NCBI GenBank assembly: GCA_018261935.1
Contig: JAGTRP010000006.1
Span: 1 to 64,000, forward strand
Length of the DNA stretch: 64,000 nucleotides
Origin: Rhodocyclaceae bacterium
GTDB lineage: Bacteria > Pseudomonadota > Gammaproteobacteria > Burkholderiales > Rhodocyclaceae
Direction: 5' to 3'
Part shown: positions 30,259-40,922 of the stretch, one piece after another
Layout of the letters: each line of letters starts with the position of its first letter
Numbering within the stretch: position 1 is the first letter of the stretch
Program-made: the position numbers and the translations under genes
The notes under the pieces: generated by a model
What the model was told of the DNA's origin: nothing
Databases searched by the model: none
What the model saw: the letters and a program-made list of their open reading frames with translations, nothing else

Positions 30259-33162
30259 ATGGCCACCACGCCGCTCCACGATCCCCTCAGCAATCCCTCG
30301 CCCGACGCCGCCGTCGAGGTCAAGACCACCACCTGCTACATGTGCGCCTGCCGCTGCGGCATCCGCGTCCACCTGCGGGACGGCGAAGTCCGTTACATCG
30401 AAGGCAATCCGGACCACCCCCTGAACCAGGGCGTCATATGCGCCAAGGGTTCGTCTGGCATCATGAAGCAGTATTCCCCCGCCCGCCTTACTCAGCCCTT
30501 ACGCCGCAAGGCGGGGGCCGAGCGGGGCAGCGGCGAATTCGAGCCCATTTCCTGGGAAGAGGCCTTCTCGCTCCTCAGCGAGCGCCTCGCCAAGCTGCGG
30601 GCCACCGACCCCAAGCAGTTCGCCCTGTTCACCGGCCGCGACCAGATGCAGGCCCTCACCGGCCTCTTCGCCCGCCAGTTCGGCACCCCCAATTACGCCG
30701 CCCACGGCGGCTTCTGCTCGGTGAACATGGCCGCCGGGATGATCTACACCATCGGCGGCTCCTTCTGGGAGTTCGGCGGCCCCGACCTCGACCGTGCCCG
30801 CCTCTTCATCATGCTGGGCACCGCCGAGGACCACCACTCCAATCCCCTCAAGATCGCCATTTCCAAGTTCAAGCGGGACGGCGGCCGTTTTGTCTCCATC
30901 AACCCGGTGCGCACCGGCTACTCCGCCATCGCCGACGAGTGGGTGCCTATCCGCCCCGGCACGGACGGTGCCCTGCTGCTGGCCGTCATCCACGAAATCC
31001 TCGCCCGCGGCCTCTACGACCGGGACTTCCTGGTGCGCTACACCAATGCCGGCCAGCTGGTGAACGTGGAGGAAACGAACGACGAGTTCGGCATGTTCGT
31101 CCGCGTCGAAGTCCCCGAGGAAGAGGCCTGCTACGACCCCCAGGACAAGCTCTGGTGGGACCGCAACAGCAACCGGCCGGTGGTCACCCACCAGGAAGGC
31201 TGCGATCCCTTCCTGCTCGGCGAATTCCGCCTCAAGGACGGCACCCGGGTGAAGCCGTCCTTCCAGCTCCTGCAGGACCGGGTGGCCGAATACACCCCGG
31301 AATGGGCGGCCGGCGTCACCGGCATCCCGGCCGAGACCATCCGCCGCCTGGCCCACGAGATGGGCGTCACCGCCCGCGACCAGAAGATAGAGCTGCCCAT
31401 CGCCTGGACCGACAGCTGGGGCGTTGAGCACGACACCGTCACCGGCAACCCGGTGGCCTTCCACGCCATGCGCGGCCTGGCGGCCCATTCCAACGGCTTC
31501 CACACCATCCGCGCCCTCGGCATCCTGATGACTCTCCTGGGCACCATCGACCGCCCCGGCGGCTTCCGCCACAAGGTGCCCTTCCCGCGCCCCATCCCGC
31601 CCTGCGCCCGCCCCCCCAACAACCCTGGGGCGGTGAAGCCCAACACGCCTCTCGATGGCCTTGCCCTGGGCTGGCCGTCGGACCCGGACGATCTCTTCGT
31701 CACCGACGAGGGCGCGCCGGTACGCCTCGACAAGGCCTTCTCCTGGGAATACCCCCTGTCGGTGCACGGGCTCATGCACAACGCCATCACCAACGCCTGG
31801 CGGGGCGACCCCTATCCCATCGACACCCTGCTCCTGTTCATGGCCAACATGGCCTGGAATTCGAGCATGAACACCGCCGAAGTGCGGAAGATGCTGTGCG
31901 ACAAGGGGGAGAACGGCGAATACAAGATTCCCTTCCTGGTGGTCTGCGACGCCTTCCATTCGGAAACCACCGCCTTCGCCGATCTCATCCTGCCCGACAC
32001 CACCTACCTGGAACGGCACGATGTCATGTCCATCCTGGACCGGCCGATTTCCGAATTCGACGGTCCGGTGGATGCGGTGCGCATCCCGGTGGTGGCGCCG
32101 CCCCCCGGCTGCAAGCCCTTCCAGGACGTCCTCATCGAGATCGGCAGCCGCATCGGCCTGCCCGCCTTCGTCAATAAGGACGGCAGCCGCAAGTACCGGG
32201 ACTATCCCGACTTCATCGTCAATTTCGAGACCGAGCCCGGTTCCGGCATCGGCTTCCTGTCGGGCTGGCGCGGCAAGGGCGGCGAGAAGAGCATGCGGGG
32301 CGAGCCCAATCCCAACCAGTGGGAAATGTACGCCCGCAACAACTGCGTCCACCACTACGAACTGCCCAAGTCCTACCAGTACATGCGCAACTGGAATAAG
32401 GGCTACCTGGAGTGGTCGAAGCGCAAGCGCATCACCCGCTATGCCGAGCCCATCCTCATCCACCTCTATTCCGAGGTGCTGATGCGCTTCCGCCAGGCGG
32501 CCCAGGGCAAGGGCCTCTCCAGGAAGCCGCCGGCCCACCTGGCCAAGCGGGTCGAGACTTTCTTCGATCCCCTGCCTTTCTATTACGAGCCCCTGGAAGT
32601 CCAGGCCACCGACAAGCAGCGCTATCCCCTGGCGGCGGTGACCCAGCGGCCCATGGCCATGTACCACTCCTGGGATTCCCAAAACGCCTGGCTGCGGCAG
32701 ATCCACGCCCACAACGAGCTCTACGTCAATGCCCAGACCGCCCGGGTGAACGGCATCGCCGACGGCGACTGGATCTGGGTCGAGTCCCAGTGGGGCAAGG
32801 TGCGCTGCATCGCCCGCCATTCCGAGGCGGTGGAGCCGGGCACGGTGTGGACCTGGAACGCCATCGGCAAGGCGGCCGGCGCCTGGGGCCTCGCCCCCGA
32901 TGCCAACGAATCCCGCAAGGGCTTCCTCCTCAACCACCTGATTTCCGAGGAACTCCCCGGCGGCGCCGGCCAGGGTCCCCTGTCCAATTCGGACCCGATC
33001 ACCGGCCAGGCCGCCTGGTACGATGTTCGGGTGCGCATCCGCAAGGCGGAGCCGGGGGAAGAAGCCGTCTCCTCGCCCCAGTTCGAGCCCATGGGGGCCT
33101 ATCCCGGCATGGCGGAGGCGCCCTCCGGCTGGCTGCGCTTCTTCGCGGGGGGCCGCAAATGA
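30259..33162 (+). CDS. soeA: Sulfite dehydrogenase SoeA, molybdopterin catalytic subunit
   Basis: Protein of 967 aa of the complex iron-sulfur molybdoenzyme family. The N-terminal [4Fe-4S] site has Cys26, Cys29, Cys33 and Cys61 (CYMCACRC...VICAKG). Mo-bisPGD binding segments follow (for example HGGFCSVNMAAG near 151, which may supply a cysteine Mo ligand). No Tat signal is present, so it faces the cytoplasm, as described for SoeABC, which oxidises sulfite to sulfate and reduces quinone. Related polysulfide or thiosulfate reductases have Tat signals. The setting beside dsr genes supports sulfite oxidation. Confidence 0.92.
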   Translation: MATTPLHDPLSNPSPDAAVEVKTTTCYMCACRCGIRVHLRDGEVRYIEGNPDHPLNQGVICAKGSSGIMKQYSPARLTQPLRRKAGAERGSGEFEPISWEEAFSLLSERLAKLRATDPKQFALFTGRDQMQALTGLFARQFGTPNYAAHGGFCSVNMAAGMIYTIGGSFWEFGGPDLDRARLFIMLGTAEDHHSNPLKIAISKFKRDGGRFVSINPVRTGYSAIADEWVPIRPGTDGALLLAVIHEILARGLYDRDFLVRYTNAGQLVNVEETNDEFGMFVRVEVPEEEACYDPQDKLWWDRNSNRPVVTHQEGCDPFLLGEFRLKDGTRVKPSFQLLQDRVAEYTPEWAAGVTGIPAETIRRLAHEMGVTARDQKIELPIAWTDSWGVEHDTVTGNPVAFHAMRGLAAHSNGFHTIRALGILMTLLGTIDRPGGFRHKVPFPRPIPPCARPPNNPGAVKPNTPLDGLALGWPSDPDDLFVTDEGAPVRLDKAFSWEYPLSVHGLMHNAITNAWRGDPYPIDTLLLFMANMAWNSSMNTAEVRKMLCDKGENGEYKIPFLVVCDAFHSETTAFADLILPDTTYLERHDVMSILDRPISEFDGPVDAVRIPVVAPPPGCKPFQDVLIEIGSRIGLPAFVNKDGSRKYRDYPDFIVNFETEPGSGIGFLSGWRGKGGEKSMRGEPNPNQWEMYARNNCVHHYELPKSYQYMRNWNKGYLEWSKRKRITRYAEPILIHLYSEVLMRFRQAAQGKGLSRKPPAHLAKRVETFFDPLPFYYEPLEVQATDKQRYPLAAVTQRPMAMYHSWDSQNAWLRQIHAHNELYVNAQTARVNGIADGDWIWVESQWGKVRCIARHSEAVEPGTVWTWNAIGKAAGAWGLAPDANESRKGFLLNHLISEELPGGAGQGPLSNSDPITGQAAWYDVRVRIRKAEPGEEAVSSPQFEPMGAYPGMAEAPSGWLRFFAGGRK

Positions 33163-33890
33163 CCCAGCTCGCCCTCGTCATCGACCTCAACGTCTGCGTC
33201 GGGTGCTCGGCCTGCGTCACCAGCTGCAAGGAATGGAACACCTCCAGTGCCGCCGGCCCCCTGTGTGACGGCAACCCCTACGGCGCCGAACCCACCGGGA
33301 CCTTCTTCAACCGGGTCCAGACCTTCGAGGTGGGCACCTATCCCGCCACGGAGACGGTGCACTTCCCCAAGTCCTGCATGCACTGCGAGGATCCCCCCTG
33401 CGTGCCGGTGTGCCCCACCGGGGCCTCCTACAAGCGCAAGTCGGACGGCATCGTGCTGGTGGATTACGACAAGTGCATCGGCTGCAAGTACTGCTCCTGG
33501 GCCTGCCCCTACGGCGCCCGGGAATTCGACGAGGCCGGCAAGGTGATGAAGAAATGCACCCTGTGCGTGGACCGCATCTACGACAAGGGGCTGCCCGAGA
33601 AGGAAAGGAAGCCGGCCTGCGTCCGCGCCTGCCCGGCCGGAGCGCGCCTCTTCGGCGACGTGCACGACCCGGATTCCGAGGTTTCCCAGGCCATCCGGGA
33701 ACAGGGGGGCTACGCCCTGATGCCGGAATGGGGCACCCAGCCGGCCAACCATTACCTGCCCCGCCGCAAGACCCAACTGCATATCCACGAGGACGAACTG
33801 GAACGCTCCGACAACCCGCTGCTCATCGACAGCGAACTGCCCCAGCCGGGCACCGGCGAACCTTCCCTCGACGACGTCACCTCCTGGTAA
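33159..33890 (+). CDS. soeB: Sulfite dehydrogenase SoeB, iron-sulfur subunit
   Basis: Protein of 243 aa with four ferredoxin-type cysteine groups (CVGCSACVTSC near 13, CMHCEDPPCVPVCPTGA near 73, CIGCKYCSWACPYGA near 107, and CTLCVDRI near 134 with ACVRACPAGA near 155), as in DmsB-type subunits. It transfers electrons from SoeA to the membrane subunit. There is no signal peptide. The start ATG overlaps the soeA stop (ATGA); upstream in-frame codons lie within soeA. Confidence 0.95.
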   Translation: MTQLALVIDLNVCVGCSACVTSCKEWNTSSAAGPLCDGNPYGAEPTGTFFNRVQTFEVGTYPATETVHFPKSCMHCEDPPCVPVCPTGASYKRKSDGIVLVDYDKCIGCKYCSWACPYGAREFDEAGKVMKKCTLCVDRIYDKGLPEKERKPACVRACPAGARLFGDVHDPDSEVSQAIREQGGYALMPEWGTQPANHYLPRRKTQLHIHEDELERSDNPLLIDSELPQPGTGEPSLDDVTSW

Positions 33891-33894
33891 GAGC

Positions 33895-34872
33895 ATGCGC
33901 CCCGCCTTCTCCGTCATATTCCTCACCACCCTCATCGGCGCCGGCCAGGGCCTTTTCCTGGCCCTGTTCACCGCCGAGTCCTACGCCGCCTTCGACCTGC
34001 TGCCCGCCATCGCCCCCGGCTTTCTCGCCGCCGGCAGCCTGCTCGCCCTCCTGCTCCTGATCACCGGCCTGGGGGCGTCCTTCTTCCACCTCGGCCACCC
34101 CGAGCGGGCCTGGCGCTCCGCCGCCCAGTGGCGCACCTCCTGGCTCTCCCGGGAAGTCATCGCCCTGCCCGCTTTCAGCGCCATCGTCGCCCTCTACGGG
34201 CTGGTCCATTTCAGCGGCGCCAATCCGACCCTGGGCATGCTGCCCAGCGGCGCGCCGATCAAGGTCAGCGCCGTCCTCGGCAGCCTCGGCACCCTCCTCG
34301 CCTTCCTGCTCTTCATCTGCACGGCGATGATCTACGCCTGCCTGCGCTTCCTGCGGGAATGGCACACGCCGCTCACCGTCATCAACTACACCCTCCTCGG
34401 CGGGGCCTCGGGCTTCACCCTGGCCGCCGCCCTGGCCGCCCAGCTCGCCCCGGAGCGGACCGGCTTCTTCGCCGGCTGGGCCGTCATCATCACCCTCATG
34501 GGGCTGGTCGGCCGGGGCGCCTCCCTGGTCCGCAACCGCCGCCTGAAGCCGCGCTCGACGCTGCAGACCGCCATCGGCATCAAGCATCCCCGCATCGTCC
34601 AGAAGACCCAGGGAGCCATGGGCGGCTCCTTCAACACCCGGGAGTTCTTCCACGGCAAGAGCGTCTTCTTCCTGCGTCGCATCCAGTGGATCGTGGTGAC
34701 CTGCGTCTTCCTCGTCCCCGCCGTGCTGCTGGCCGCCGGCGTCTGGGGAAGCGGCATCGCCGTCCTCGCCCAGGCTTTCGCCATCCAATACCTGGGGCTG
34801 CTGGCCGAGCGCTGGCTCTTCTTCGCCCAGGCCAACCATCCCCAGAACCTCTACTACCAGGCGGTGCCCTGA
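33895..34872 (+). CDS. soeC: Sulfite dehydrogenase SoeC, membrane anchor
   Basis: Protein of 325 aa of the DmsC family with about eight transmembrane helices (SFFHLGHPERAWRSAAQWRT near 62-81 is the conserved loop after the second helix, WLSREV following). It anchors SoeAB on the cytoplasmic side of the inner membrane and interacts with quinone. It starts 4 bases after soeB and ends 2 bases before the SulP gene, so all four genes form one operon. Confidence 0.94.
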   Translation: MRPAFSVIFLTTLIGAGQGLFLALFTAESYAAFDLLPAIAPGFLAAGSLLALLLLITGLGASFFHLGHPERAWRSAAQWRTSWLSREVIALPAFSAIVALYGLVHFSGANPTLGMLPSGAPIKVSAVLGSLGTLLAFLLFICTAMIYACLRFLREWHTPLTVINYTLLGGASGFTLAAALAAQLAPERTGFFAGWAVIITLMGLVGRGASLVRNRRLKPRSTLQTAIGIKHPRIVQKTQGAMGGSFNTREFFHGKSVFFLRRIQWIVVTCVFLVPAVLLAAGVWGSGIAVLAQAFAIQYLGLLAERWLFFAQANHPQNLYYQAVP

Positions 34873-34874
34873 CC

Positions 34875-37037
34875 ATGTCCTCCCTTGCCCGACGCCTCTT
34901 TCCGTTCCTGCGCTGGTGGCCCTATGGCGGCGCCAGCCTGCGTGCCGATCTGGTGGCGGGCATCACGGTGGCCCTGGTCCTGGTGCCCCAATCCATGGCC
35001 TACGCCCAGCTGGCCGGGCTGCCGGCCTACTACGGCCTCTATGCCGGCTTCCTGCCGGTGATCGTCGCCGCCCTCTGGGGCTCGTCCAAGCAGCTGAACA
35101 CCGGCCCGGTGGCCGTCGCTTCCCTGCTGACCGCCTCCAGCCTGGCGCCCCTGGCCCTGCCCGGGTCGCCCCAGTTCATTGCCCTCGCCATCCTGCTCGC
35201 CTTCATGGTGGGCGCCATCCAGCTGACCCTCGGCGTATTCCGCCTTGGCGTGGTGGTGAATTTCCTCTCCCACCCGGTCATCGTCGGCTTCACCAACGCG
35301 GCGGCGCTCATCATCGCCCTCTCCCAGGTCAACAAGATGATCGGCGTCCCCATGGGCCGCTCCGAGCATTTCATCCAGGACATCTGGGGCGTCGCCCTCC
35401 AGATCGGGGACACCCATTGGCCGACCCTGGCCATGGGCCTTGCTGCCATCGCCATCATGGTCCTGGTGAAGAAGAAGGCGCCGAAAATCCCCGGCGTGCT
35501 GGCGGCGGTGGCGCTGACCACCACGGCCTCCTGGCTGATCGGCTTCGAAACCAACGCCACCGGCAGCCTGGCCCAGATCGAGGATGTAGAAGTGCGCAGC
35601 CTGGTCGACAAGGTGGCCGACACCAACCGCCAGCTGGCGGCGGCCAACCGCACGACGACGGAGCGCACCGCCGCGGTCAAGGCGGCCCGCCAGAAGGAAG
35701 GTCCCGACAGCGCCGCGGCTGCCCACCTGGAATACGAGGCCACCCTGGCCCGGGTCGAGGCAACGGCTCTGGAGCGCGAATCGGCCGACCTGCGCAAGCT
35801 TCTGCGGGAAACACCGGTGATGCGCACTGCCGATGCCCAGGGCCGGACTCTGAAAATCTATGCCGAAGCCCGGGTGCCGGCGGGTATCCAGCCGGATAAG
35901 CCGACCTTCCGCATCCGTTCCGTCACCGACGACGGCTTCAAGCTGGTGGGTGGCGGCGAAGTGGTGGGCAAGATCCCCGAGGGCCTGCCGTCCTTCAGCC
36001 TGCCGACCATGAACCTGGACATGATCTCCAGCCTGCTTTCCGCCGCCCTGGTGATTTCCCTGGTGGGCTTCATGGAGGCCATCTCCATCGCCAAGGCCAT
36101 GGCCGCCAAGACCAAGGATCGCATCGAGCCCAGCCAGGAGCTCATCGGCCAGGGCCTGGCCAACATGCTGGGGGCCTTCTCCCAGGCCTTCCCGGTGTCG
36201 GGTTCGTTCTCCCGCTCGGCGGTCAACCTGGGAGCCGGAGCCCGCAGCGGCATGGCGGCGGTATTCACCGGCATTCTGGTGCTCCTCACCCTGCTTTTCC
36301 TCACCCCACTCCTCTACCACCTGCCCCAGGCCGTGCTGGCAGCGGTAATCATCATGGCGGTGATCGGGCTCATCAATTTCGAGGCGGTGCGCCACGCCTG
36401 GCGGGCGAACCGCCACGACGGCGCCGCCGCTATCGTCACCTTCGCCGCCACCCTCGCCTTCGCCCCCCATCTGGACAAGGGCATCCTGGTCGGCGCCGGG
36501 CTGGCCATCCTGCTCTACCTCTATCGCACCATGCGGCCCCGGGTCGCCATCCTCGGCCGCCACCCGGACGGCACCCTGCGGGACCGCGCCGTGTTCCCCG
36601 AATTGCCCCGCAGCGAGTCGGTGGTGGCCCTGCGCTTCGACGGCCGTCTCTACTTCGCCAACGTGCCCTATTTCGAGGATGCGGTGCTGGAAGCGGTGGC
36701 CGCCAACCCGGGCGCCCGCTACCTGCTGGTGGTGGGGGATGCCATCAACGAAATGGACGCTTCCGGCGAGGAGGTGGTCCACCATGTGGTGGAGCGCCTG
36801 CGGGGCAGCGGCGTCGAGGTCGTCTTCAGCGGCCTCAAGCGGCAGATTTTCGAAGTGATGCGTGCCACCGGCCTGGAACAGGCCATCGGCTCCGGCGCCC
36901 TGTTCCGCACCGAGGACGAGGCCCTGGATGCCATTGCCGCGGCCATCGGGGAGGATGCCGTGGCGCCCCTGCGCTCACGCCCGCGTGGCGAAAGGGCTCC
37001 CGCCGGCCGCGATGGAGCGGCCCTCGCCGTCGATTGA
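34875..37037 (+). CDS. SulP-family anion transporter with an internal coiled-coil insertion
   Basis: Protein of 720 aa. The N-terminal half has the SulP membrane domain (LVPQSMAYAQLAGLPAYYGL near 39-58). An insertion at about residues 230-363 interrupts the membrane domain; it is hydrophilic, rich in Ala/Glu/Arg/Thr, and looks like a coiled coil followed by a small beta domain. The membrane domain then resumes, with FSQAFPVSGSFSRSAVN near 435, and a C-terminal STAS domain (about 560-690) ends it. Its overlap-level linkage to soeABC suggests movement of sulfate or sulfite, possibly export of the product; SulP substrates also include bicarbonate. Ordinary SulP proteins are 550-600 aa. Confidence 0.9.
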   Translation: MSSLARRLFPFLRWWPYGGASLRADLVAGITVALVLVPQSMAYAQLAGLPAYYGLYAGFLPVIVAALWGSSKQLNTGPVAVASLLTASSLAPLALPGSPQFIALAILLAFMVGAIQLTLGVFRLGVVVNFLSHPVIVGFTNAAALIIALSQVNKMIGVPMGRSEHFIQDIWGVALQIGDTHWPTLAMGLAAIAIMVLVKKKAPKIPGVLAAVALTTTASWLIGFETNATGSLAQIEDVEVRSLVDKVADTNRQLAAANRTTTERTAAVKAARQKEGPDSAAAAHLEYEATLARVEATALERESADLRKLLRETPVMRTADAQGRTLKIYAEARVPAGIQPDKPTFRIRSVTDDGFKLVGGGEVVGKIPEGLPSFSLPTMNLDMISSLLSAALVISLVGFMEAISIAKAMAAKTKDRIEPSQELIGQGLANMLGAFSQAFPVSGSFSRSAVNLGAGARSGMAAVFTGILVLLTLLFLTPLLYHLPQAVLAAVIIMAVIGLINFEAVRHAWRANRHDGAAAIVTFAATLAFAPHLDKGILVGAGLAILLYLYRTMRPRVAILGRHPDGTLRDRAVFPELPRSESVVALRFDGRLYFANVPYFEDAVLEAVAANPGARYLLVVGDAINEMDASGEEVVHHVVERLRGSGVEVVFSGLKRQIFEVMRATGLEQAIGSGALFRTEDEALDAIAAAIGEDAVAPLRSRPRGERAPAGRDGAALAVD

Positions 37038-37197
37038 ATCGATCAGGGACCCGTAATCCATAGTCGATAGACGGGCCGCTTGCTGCGGCGCGGAACACTG
37101 AGGAGCCCCCCGAGCTCCTTTGCCCCCCGGACTGCCTTGCCGATGCGGCCATTGAGCCCCATAATCCGCGCCTTTTTTGCGAATACAGGGGGGAAAC

Positions 37198-37335
37198 ATG
37201 GCTTGGCAAGAACTTCTCAACACTCCGGCTGGCCTGAGCAGCCTTGGCGTCATCGTTTTCGTGGTGGTCATCGGCATCGCCATGGGCAGGTACTACACCA
37301 GGAAGATGGACGAGGACGCCGCCGGTCAACAGTGA
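37198..37335 (+). CDS. DUF3149 mini membrane protein
   Basis: A 45-aa protein with one transmembrane helix (LGVIVFVVVIGIAMG), starting MAWQELLNTPAGL and ending with a charged tail YYTRKMDEDAAGQQ. The pattern matches DUF3149, a small single-pass family common in betaproteobacteria and of unknown function. The ATG follows GGGGGGAAAC. A strong terminator lies about 90 bases downstream. It is independent of the soe operon as far as can be seen. Confidence 0.75.
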   Translation: MAWQELLNTPAGLSSLGVIVFVVVIGIAMGRYYTRKMDEDAAGQQ

Positions 37336-37421
37336 TTGATGGCGCCAGACGGCGGTCTCGATGACGCCGTACTCCCAACCCCTCCCGGCCGGCCTTGCCA
37401 CCGGGGGGCATTGGGAACAGG

Positions 37422-37448
37422 GGCTGCCGGTTGGCAGCCTTTTATTTT
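37422..37448 (+). terminator. Rho-independent terminator
   Basis: GGCTGCC-GGTT-GGCAGCC forms a 7-bp stem with a tetraloop, followed by TTTTATTTT. It ends the plus-strand transcription of the DUF3149 gene and possibly of soeABC-sulP, before the convergent gene at 37487. Confidence 0.85.
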
Positions 37449-37486
37449 GTCCATCCATCAGCCGGCTCGTCGGCCGTGGCCCCCCT

Positions 37487-38251
37487 TCAGGATTCGGGCT
37501 GGGCGCTACGCTTTGACTGTTGCCAGGCGAGGACGACCTGGGCCGAGTGGGCGAGGATGGTCTGGTAGCGCTCCTGAGGCAGCGACCGGCGCAGGGATTC
37601 GAACAGCTGCCGGGTTCCCTCCTGGGCGACAGCGGACGCGGCCGGGTCATCGAGCAGACGAACCTGGATGTTGGCCAGGGCATCCGCCACCAGGCGCCAG
37701 CCCAGCTCGGACATGCGTTCGTTGAGGGCAAGGAACATGCTGCCCAGGGCCTGGATGATGGCATTCGCGTCAGATTCGGTTTCGCAGGCTGCCATGGCAT
37801 GCCACAGGGCCAGATGGATGCCGCGACGCAGCTCCACCTTGAAGTCGATGGCGTCGGCCTCGACTTGGTCGATCTGGTTGAAGAACCACTGGAAGCGGGC
37901 GTCGGACCGGGTATCGAGACGGCTCCGCAGGGCCCCGATGAGGGCGGAGAGCGCCGGGATGGCGGAGACGTTGAAGGCTTGACTGTAGGCGAGCCCCCAC
38001 TGGTCCAGGCCGCTGATGAGCAGGGCCAGGCGCAGAGCCCTTGCGTCATCGCTGCCGCCGGCCGAGCACCAATTGGCGCAGCGGGACTCGATCTCGGCCA
38101 TGGCCTTGCCGGCCTGTGCCGCTTCGGCGCCGACAGACTGCCGGAAAGTGGCGGTGAACACTTCCTGGGCCATCCGCGCGGCAATTCGCTGGATATCGGA
38201 ATTGGCCAGGGAGGAAAGGGTGTCGACAATTGGGCTGGTGTTCGAGCTCAT
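37487..38251 (-). CDS. Unknown soluble helical protein
   Basis: Unrecognised 254-aa protein, predicted all-helical by composition, with no signal peptide or membrane helix. Segments include IQRIAARMAQEVFTATFRQS near 20-39, three cysteines (CANWC near 58-62 and one in AACETES near 155), and a C-terminus of AQVVLAWQQSKRS. It is monocistronic between a terminator and hflX, reading leftward. No function is evident from its neighbours. Confidence 0.6.
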   Translation of the reverse strand: MSSNTSPIVDTLSSLANSDIQRIAARMAQEVFTATFRQSVGAEAAQAGKAMAEIESRCANWCSAGGSDDARALRLALLISGLDQWGLAYSQAFNVSAIPALSALIGALRSRLDTRSDARFQWFFNQIDQVEADAIDFKVELRRGIHLALWHAMAACETESDANAIIQALGSMFLALNERMSELGWRLVADALANIQVRLLDDPAASAVAQEGTRQLFESLRRSLPQERYQTILAHSAQVVLAWQQSKRSAQPES

Positions 38252-38325
38252 GGCGCTTGGGGCAAGGAAAGGGCCCGCATTCTAACGAATGCCGGCCTTC
38301 TCAAGATGAGCCAGACAAAAATTCA

Positions 38326-39675
<1,350 letters not shown>

Positions 39676-39803
39676 TCCGGGATTGCTTTTCTTGAGTGGA
39701 GAAAGTCAGATGGTGCCTGCCAGGGGAATCGCTGCCGGCACGGAGCATGCCCGGAACGCCAGGCCGGAATCATCCGGCCATCTCCGGGCAGAGGCGGATT
39801 ATC

Positions 39804-40166
39804 TCATTCGATTGGGGCGAATCCGTAGTACGAACCATACGCAGACGGAGCCGGCGCGTAGGCCGCAACTTTAATCGCATCCGCCAACGTGACCTTATTC
39901 GTGAGGCCGTCGACCCCGCCCTCCTCCCCAAGCCATCTTTCCTCGACTTCTTTCTCGGTCAGGCCGTTGAGGCTCAGGTTCTTGTCGAAACGCTCCGAGC
40001 GGTATTCGAAAGCCATGTCATGGGCGATGAACAAGGTATGAGGACAAGCCGTTATGCGCGTCTCGTCGGCAGGGTCGGCACCCATGACCCGGGTGCCGCA
40101 GAACGGACAATGCACGGGGGTGTAGTAATAAGTCTTGAGTTCAGTTCGCTGGATGGCGTTCGCCAT
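39804..40166 (-). CDS. Unknown protein with CPFCG motif
   Basis: Protein of 120 aa, unrecognised as a family. It starts MANAIQRTELKTYYYTPVHC and has CPFCG at 20-24 plus a third cysteine in TACPHTL near 40, possibly a zinc site. The C-terminus is aromatic and small-residue rich (SAYGSYYGFAP). The ATG at 40166 is preceded by AAGGAAAA; the longer frame is not needed. It stands alone between hflX and the cold-shock gene. Confidence 0.6.
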   Translation of the reverse strand: MANAIQRTELKTYYYTPVHCPFCGTRVMGADPADETRITACPHTLFIAHDMAFEYRSERFDKNLSLNGLTEKEVEERWLGEEGGVDGLTNKVTLADAIKVAAYAPAPSAYGSYYGFAPIE

Positions 40167-40477
40167 AATGTTTTCCTTGTTGCAATGAGATGGCTGGCTT
40201 TGGCTACGGCAACGGGCCGGCCGAACCAAATTGCGCGAGCAAAGGCGCTACGTGCCCAAATGGCGGCCAATCCAGTATTTGGGGTGACTGCTGCATGTGG
40301 CCGTTCTCCGGCGTTGCCCGAAAGCGGGAGTCCGGCACGGCGGCCTGCACAACGCCTTGCGTTGCGAGCAATGCTTCACGGGCCATCGAGGCCACGGATG
40401 GGAGGAAGTTCAGGAGGCTGCGATGACGCAGCCCCCTTGGGAGGCGCCCGGCCTGAGGGCCCTGGGCGCTTCAGAAA
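40167..40477. other. Gene-free stretch
   Basis: About 310 bases between the CPFCG protein gene and the cold-shock gene. I see no convincing gene: frames here are short, lack ribosome sites and use unusual residues. A GC-rich inverted segment (GGCGCCC near 40441 and GGGCGC near 40464) lies just past the csp stop codon and may form a hairpin, without a T-tract. Confidence 0.4.
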
Positions 40478-40681
40478 TCAAGCGGCTTGAATGTTGCTCG
40501 CTTGCTTGCCCTTCGGGCCGTTCGTCACATCAAAGCTGACCCGCTGACCTTCCGCCAGGGACTTGAAACCCGAGGATTGAATCGCGGAAAAGTGGGCAAA
40601 GAGGTCTTCGCCGCCGTCGTCCGGCGTAATGAAGCCAAAACCCTTTGCATCGTTAAACCACTTGACGGTACCTGCTGCCAT
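40478..40681 (-). CDS. Cold-shock domain protein (CspA family)
   Basis: Protein of 67 aa with the full cold-shock fold: [20 protein letters not shown] (residues 4-23, holding RNP1) and DLFAHFSAI (RNP2). It binds single-stranded RNA or DNA as a chaperone. The start is the internal ATG at 40681; the upstream frame is leader sequence. About 240 bases of non-coding DNA lie upstream, room for the long leader typical of these genes. It is not evidently linked to the sulfur genes. Confidence 0.95.
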   Translation of the reverse strand: MAAGTVKWFNDAKGFGFITPDDGGEDLFAHFSAIQSSGFKSLAEGQRVSFDVTNGPKGKQASNIQAA

Positions 40682-40922
40682 ATCTTGAATCTCCGAAAAA
40701 TTACGGGGCCGGGCCCCTGGATGGGGCGAAATCAAGAGAGCGAGGTAAGAATGGGGGAAGACGCCGCAGAAGAGCGGATACTAGACCAGCAAAACAACAA
40801 CACTACTTGGAAATCGCTGCGGCGCACGATACGCGTCATTGGAACGCATAGCAACCAAAATCTCGATCAACCTTCGGCAATAGGGCATCAGTAGGACACA
40901 AGGTTGGCGACCGACCTCAGTT

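Noticed and set aside
30259-34872. Polysulfide or thiosulfate reductase (Psr/Phs) instead of SoeABC
   Set aside because: The catalytic subunit has no Tat signal and the anchor is of DmsC type, matching cytoplasmic-facing SoeABC; I keep some uncertainty.
40190-40426. Plus-strand 78-codon frame upstream of the cold-shock gene
   Set aside because: No ribosome site, unusual residue mix, and no similarity I recognise.
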